Shown one piece after another: positions 62,772 through 64,000 of a stretch of DNA of 64,000 nt; the stretch's first letter is position 1; each line of letters starts with the position of its first letter. The notes under the pieces were generated by a model. That model searched no databases and was not told the origin of the DNA. It was given only the letters and a program-made list of their open reading frames with translations. Made by a program: the position numbers and the translations under genes. The stretch covers positions 434,001 to 498,000 of the forward strand of contig CAWJKY010000004.1 in NCBI GenBank assembly GCA_963843565.1, in the 5' to 3' direction. The stretch is from DASZQY01 sp963843565 (GTDB lineage Bacteria; Pseudomonadota; Alphaproteobacteria; Rhizobiales; Kaistiaceae).

Positions 62772-64000
62772 CTACATCGGCCACTCGCGCACGTCGACGA
62801 AGCGGCCGGCGATCGCCGCCGCCGCCGCCATGGCCGGCGACACCAGGTGGGTGCGGCCCTTGAAGCCCTGACGGCCCTCGAAGTTGCGGTTCGAGGTCGA
62901 CGCGCAGCGCTCGCCCGGCTTCAACCGGTCCTCGTTCATGGCCAGGCACATCGAACAGCCCGGCTCGCGCCACTCGAAGCCCGCAGCCAGGAAGATCTTG
63001 TCGAGGCCTTCCTGCTCCGCCTGCTCCTTCACCAGCCCCGAACCCGGCACGACCATCGCCGCGACGCCCTCGTGAACCTTTTTGCCGGCGACGATCTTGG
63101 CCGCGGCGCGCAGGTCCTCGATGCGGCCGTTGGTGCACGACCCGAGGAACACGTGCTCGATGGTGATGTCCTTGATCGGCGTGTTGGCTTCGAGCCCCAT
63201 GTAGGCAAGCGCCCGCTCGACGGCGCGGCGCTTCTCCGGATTCTCGATGTCCGCCGGATCGGGCACCTTGCCCTCGACGGAAACGACGTTCTCCGGGCTC
63301 GTCCCCCAAGTGACCAGCGGCGGCAGGTCGGCGGCGTGCAGCCTCACCTCCTCGTCGAACACCGCCCCTTCGTCGGAGAAGCGCGTCCGCCAGTAGGCAA
63401 GCGCCATGTCCCGTGCCGCACCCTGCGGCGCCTTCGGGCGGCCCTTGATGTAGGCGTAGGTGGTCTCGTCAGGGGCGATGAGGCCGGCGCGGGCGCCGCC
63501 CTCGATGCTCATGTTGCAGACCGTCATGCGGCCTTCCAGCGACAGGGCACGGATCGCCTCGCCGGCGTATTCGATGACGTGCCCGGTGCCACCGGCCGTG
63601 CCGATGTGGCCGATGATCGACAGGATGATGTCCTTGGCGGTGACGCCGGGCGGCAGGGCGCCGTCGACGGTGACGCGCATGTTTTTCGCCTTGCGCTGGA
63701 TAAGCGTCTGGGTGGCCAGCACGTGCTCGACCTCGGACGTTCCGATGCCGTGGGCGAGCGCGCCGAAGGCGCCGTGCGTCGAGGTATGGCTGTCGCCGCA
63801 CACGATCGTCATGCCGGGCAGCGTGAAGCCCTGCTCCGGCCCGATGATGTGGACGATGCCCTGCCGGTGATCGAGCTCGTTGAAATACTCGATGCCGAAT
63901 TCTCTGGCGTTCTTCGCCAGGGTCTCGACCTGAACGCGCGACTCCTCATTGTGGATGCCGCCGCGCCGATCGGTGGTCGGCACGTTGTGGTCGACCACGG
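62772..64000 (-). CDS. leuC: 3-isopropylmalate dehydratase large subunit (5' end outside window)
   Basis: About 409 codons of the aconitase-like large subunit; the first about 60 residues lie beyond the right edge. VDHNVPTTDRR, GMTIVCGDSHTSTHGAFGAL, and the [4Fe-4S] ligands in FLGSCTNGRIEDLR and REPGCSMCLAMNEDRL are present, and it ends RFVDVREWPM. Works with LeuD (59769-60374). Confidence 0.96.
   Translation of the reverse strand, partial: VVDHNVPTTDRRGGIHNEESRVQVETLAKNAREFGIEYFNELDHRQGIVHIIGPEQGFTLPGMTIVCGDSHTSTHGAFGALAHGIGTSEVEHVLATQTLIQRKAKNMRVTVDGALPPGVTAKDIILSIIGHIGTAGGTGHVIEYAGEAIRALSLEGRMTVCNMSIEGGARAGLIAPDETTYAYIKGRPKAPQGAARDMALAYWRTRFSDEGAVFDEEVRLHAADLPPLVTWGTSPENVVSVEGKVPDPADIENPEKRRAVERALAYMGLEANTPIKDITIEHVFLGSCTNGRIEDLRAAAKIVAGKKVHEGVAAMVVPGSGLVKEQAEQEGLDKIFLAAGFEWREPGCSMCLAMNEDRLKPGERCASTSNRNFEGRQGFKGRTHLVSPAMAAAAAIAGRFVDVREWPM

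Overview
The window is high-GC chromosomal DNA from an alphaproteobacterium, most likely a member of the Hyphomicrobiales (Rhizobiales). The gene orders rplU-rpmA-GNAT-obgE-proB-proA-nadD-rsfS-rlmH-envC-ctpA-rppH, atpHAGDC, mdh-sucC-sucD-sucA-sucB-lpdA and sdhCDAB are all typical of that group. I cannot name a genus. No rRNA, tRNA, CRISPR array or prophage was recognised.

Layout. (1) 1-14.5 kb, mostly plus strand: the end of an unknown membrane-protein gene, then ribosomal proteins L21/L27, three tandem GNAT acetyltransferases, the GTPase ObgE, proline synthesis (proB, proA), an EamA transporter, NadD, ribosome factors RsfS and RlmH, the division/cell-wall proteins EnvC and CtpA, a YibQ-like deacetylase, RppH, a PEMT/ICMT-like methyltransferase and an AAC(6')-like acetyltransferase. 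Many neighbours overlap by the ATGA arrangement and are probably translationally coupled. (2) 14.5-19.4 kb, minus strand: the F1 part of ATP synthase. (3) 19.6-21.8 kb: priA. (4) About 21.8-31.5 kb: an accessory island, described below. (5) 31.6-35.6 kb: fructose-6-phosphate aldolase/transaldolase, xerC, gluconate kinase and lpdA. (6) 35.7-44.5 kb, minus strand: 2-oxoglutarate dehydrogenase, succinyl-CoA ligase and malate dehydrogenase. (7) 44.6-52.1 kb: orphan higA antitoxin with a beheaded higB, zapE, a lipoprotein, sdhB, a methyltransferase, a DUF3052 protein and sdhA-sdhD-sdhC. (8) 52.1-64 kb: a GH16-like protein, leucine synthesis (leuB, leuD, leuC), mntH with a metal-regulator box, asd, GtrA, pyridoxal kinase, a CitE-like lyase, deoD, cytochrome b561 and a small zincin.

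The most notable region is the island between priA and fsa. It is an array of at least six Rhs-core fragments, all on the minus strand, none with an Rhs N-terminus. Most are followed by a different C-terminal tip and then a small AT-richer gene positioned like a cognate immunity gene. This looks like a graveyard or reservoir of orphan Rhs-CT/immunity cassettes. One cassette encodes a HALxRM (DUF4258/BECR-like) RNase tip with a likely immunity partner. Another has lost most of its toxin but keeps a DUF4279 immunity gene. A third is cut by a 2,072-bp IS1595-type element with 8-bp target duplications, and removing the element restores a complete toxin reading frame. That element carries passenger genes, one with an R-x4-H HEPN-like motif. 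The island is flanked by two diverged copies of the 5' end of priA, which points to how it was inserted. Small mobile debris (a GIY-YIG nuclease remnant between 35-bp inverted repeats) lies just beyond, upstream of xerC.
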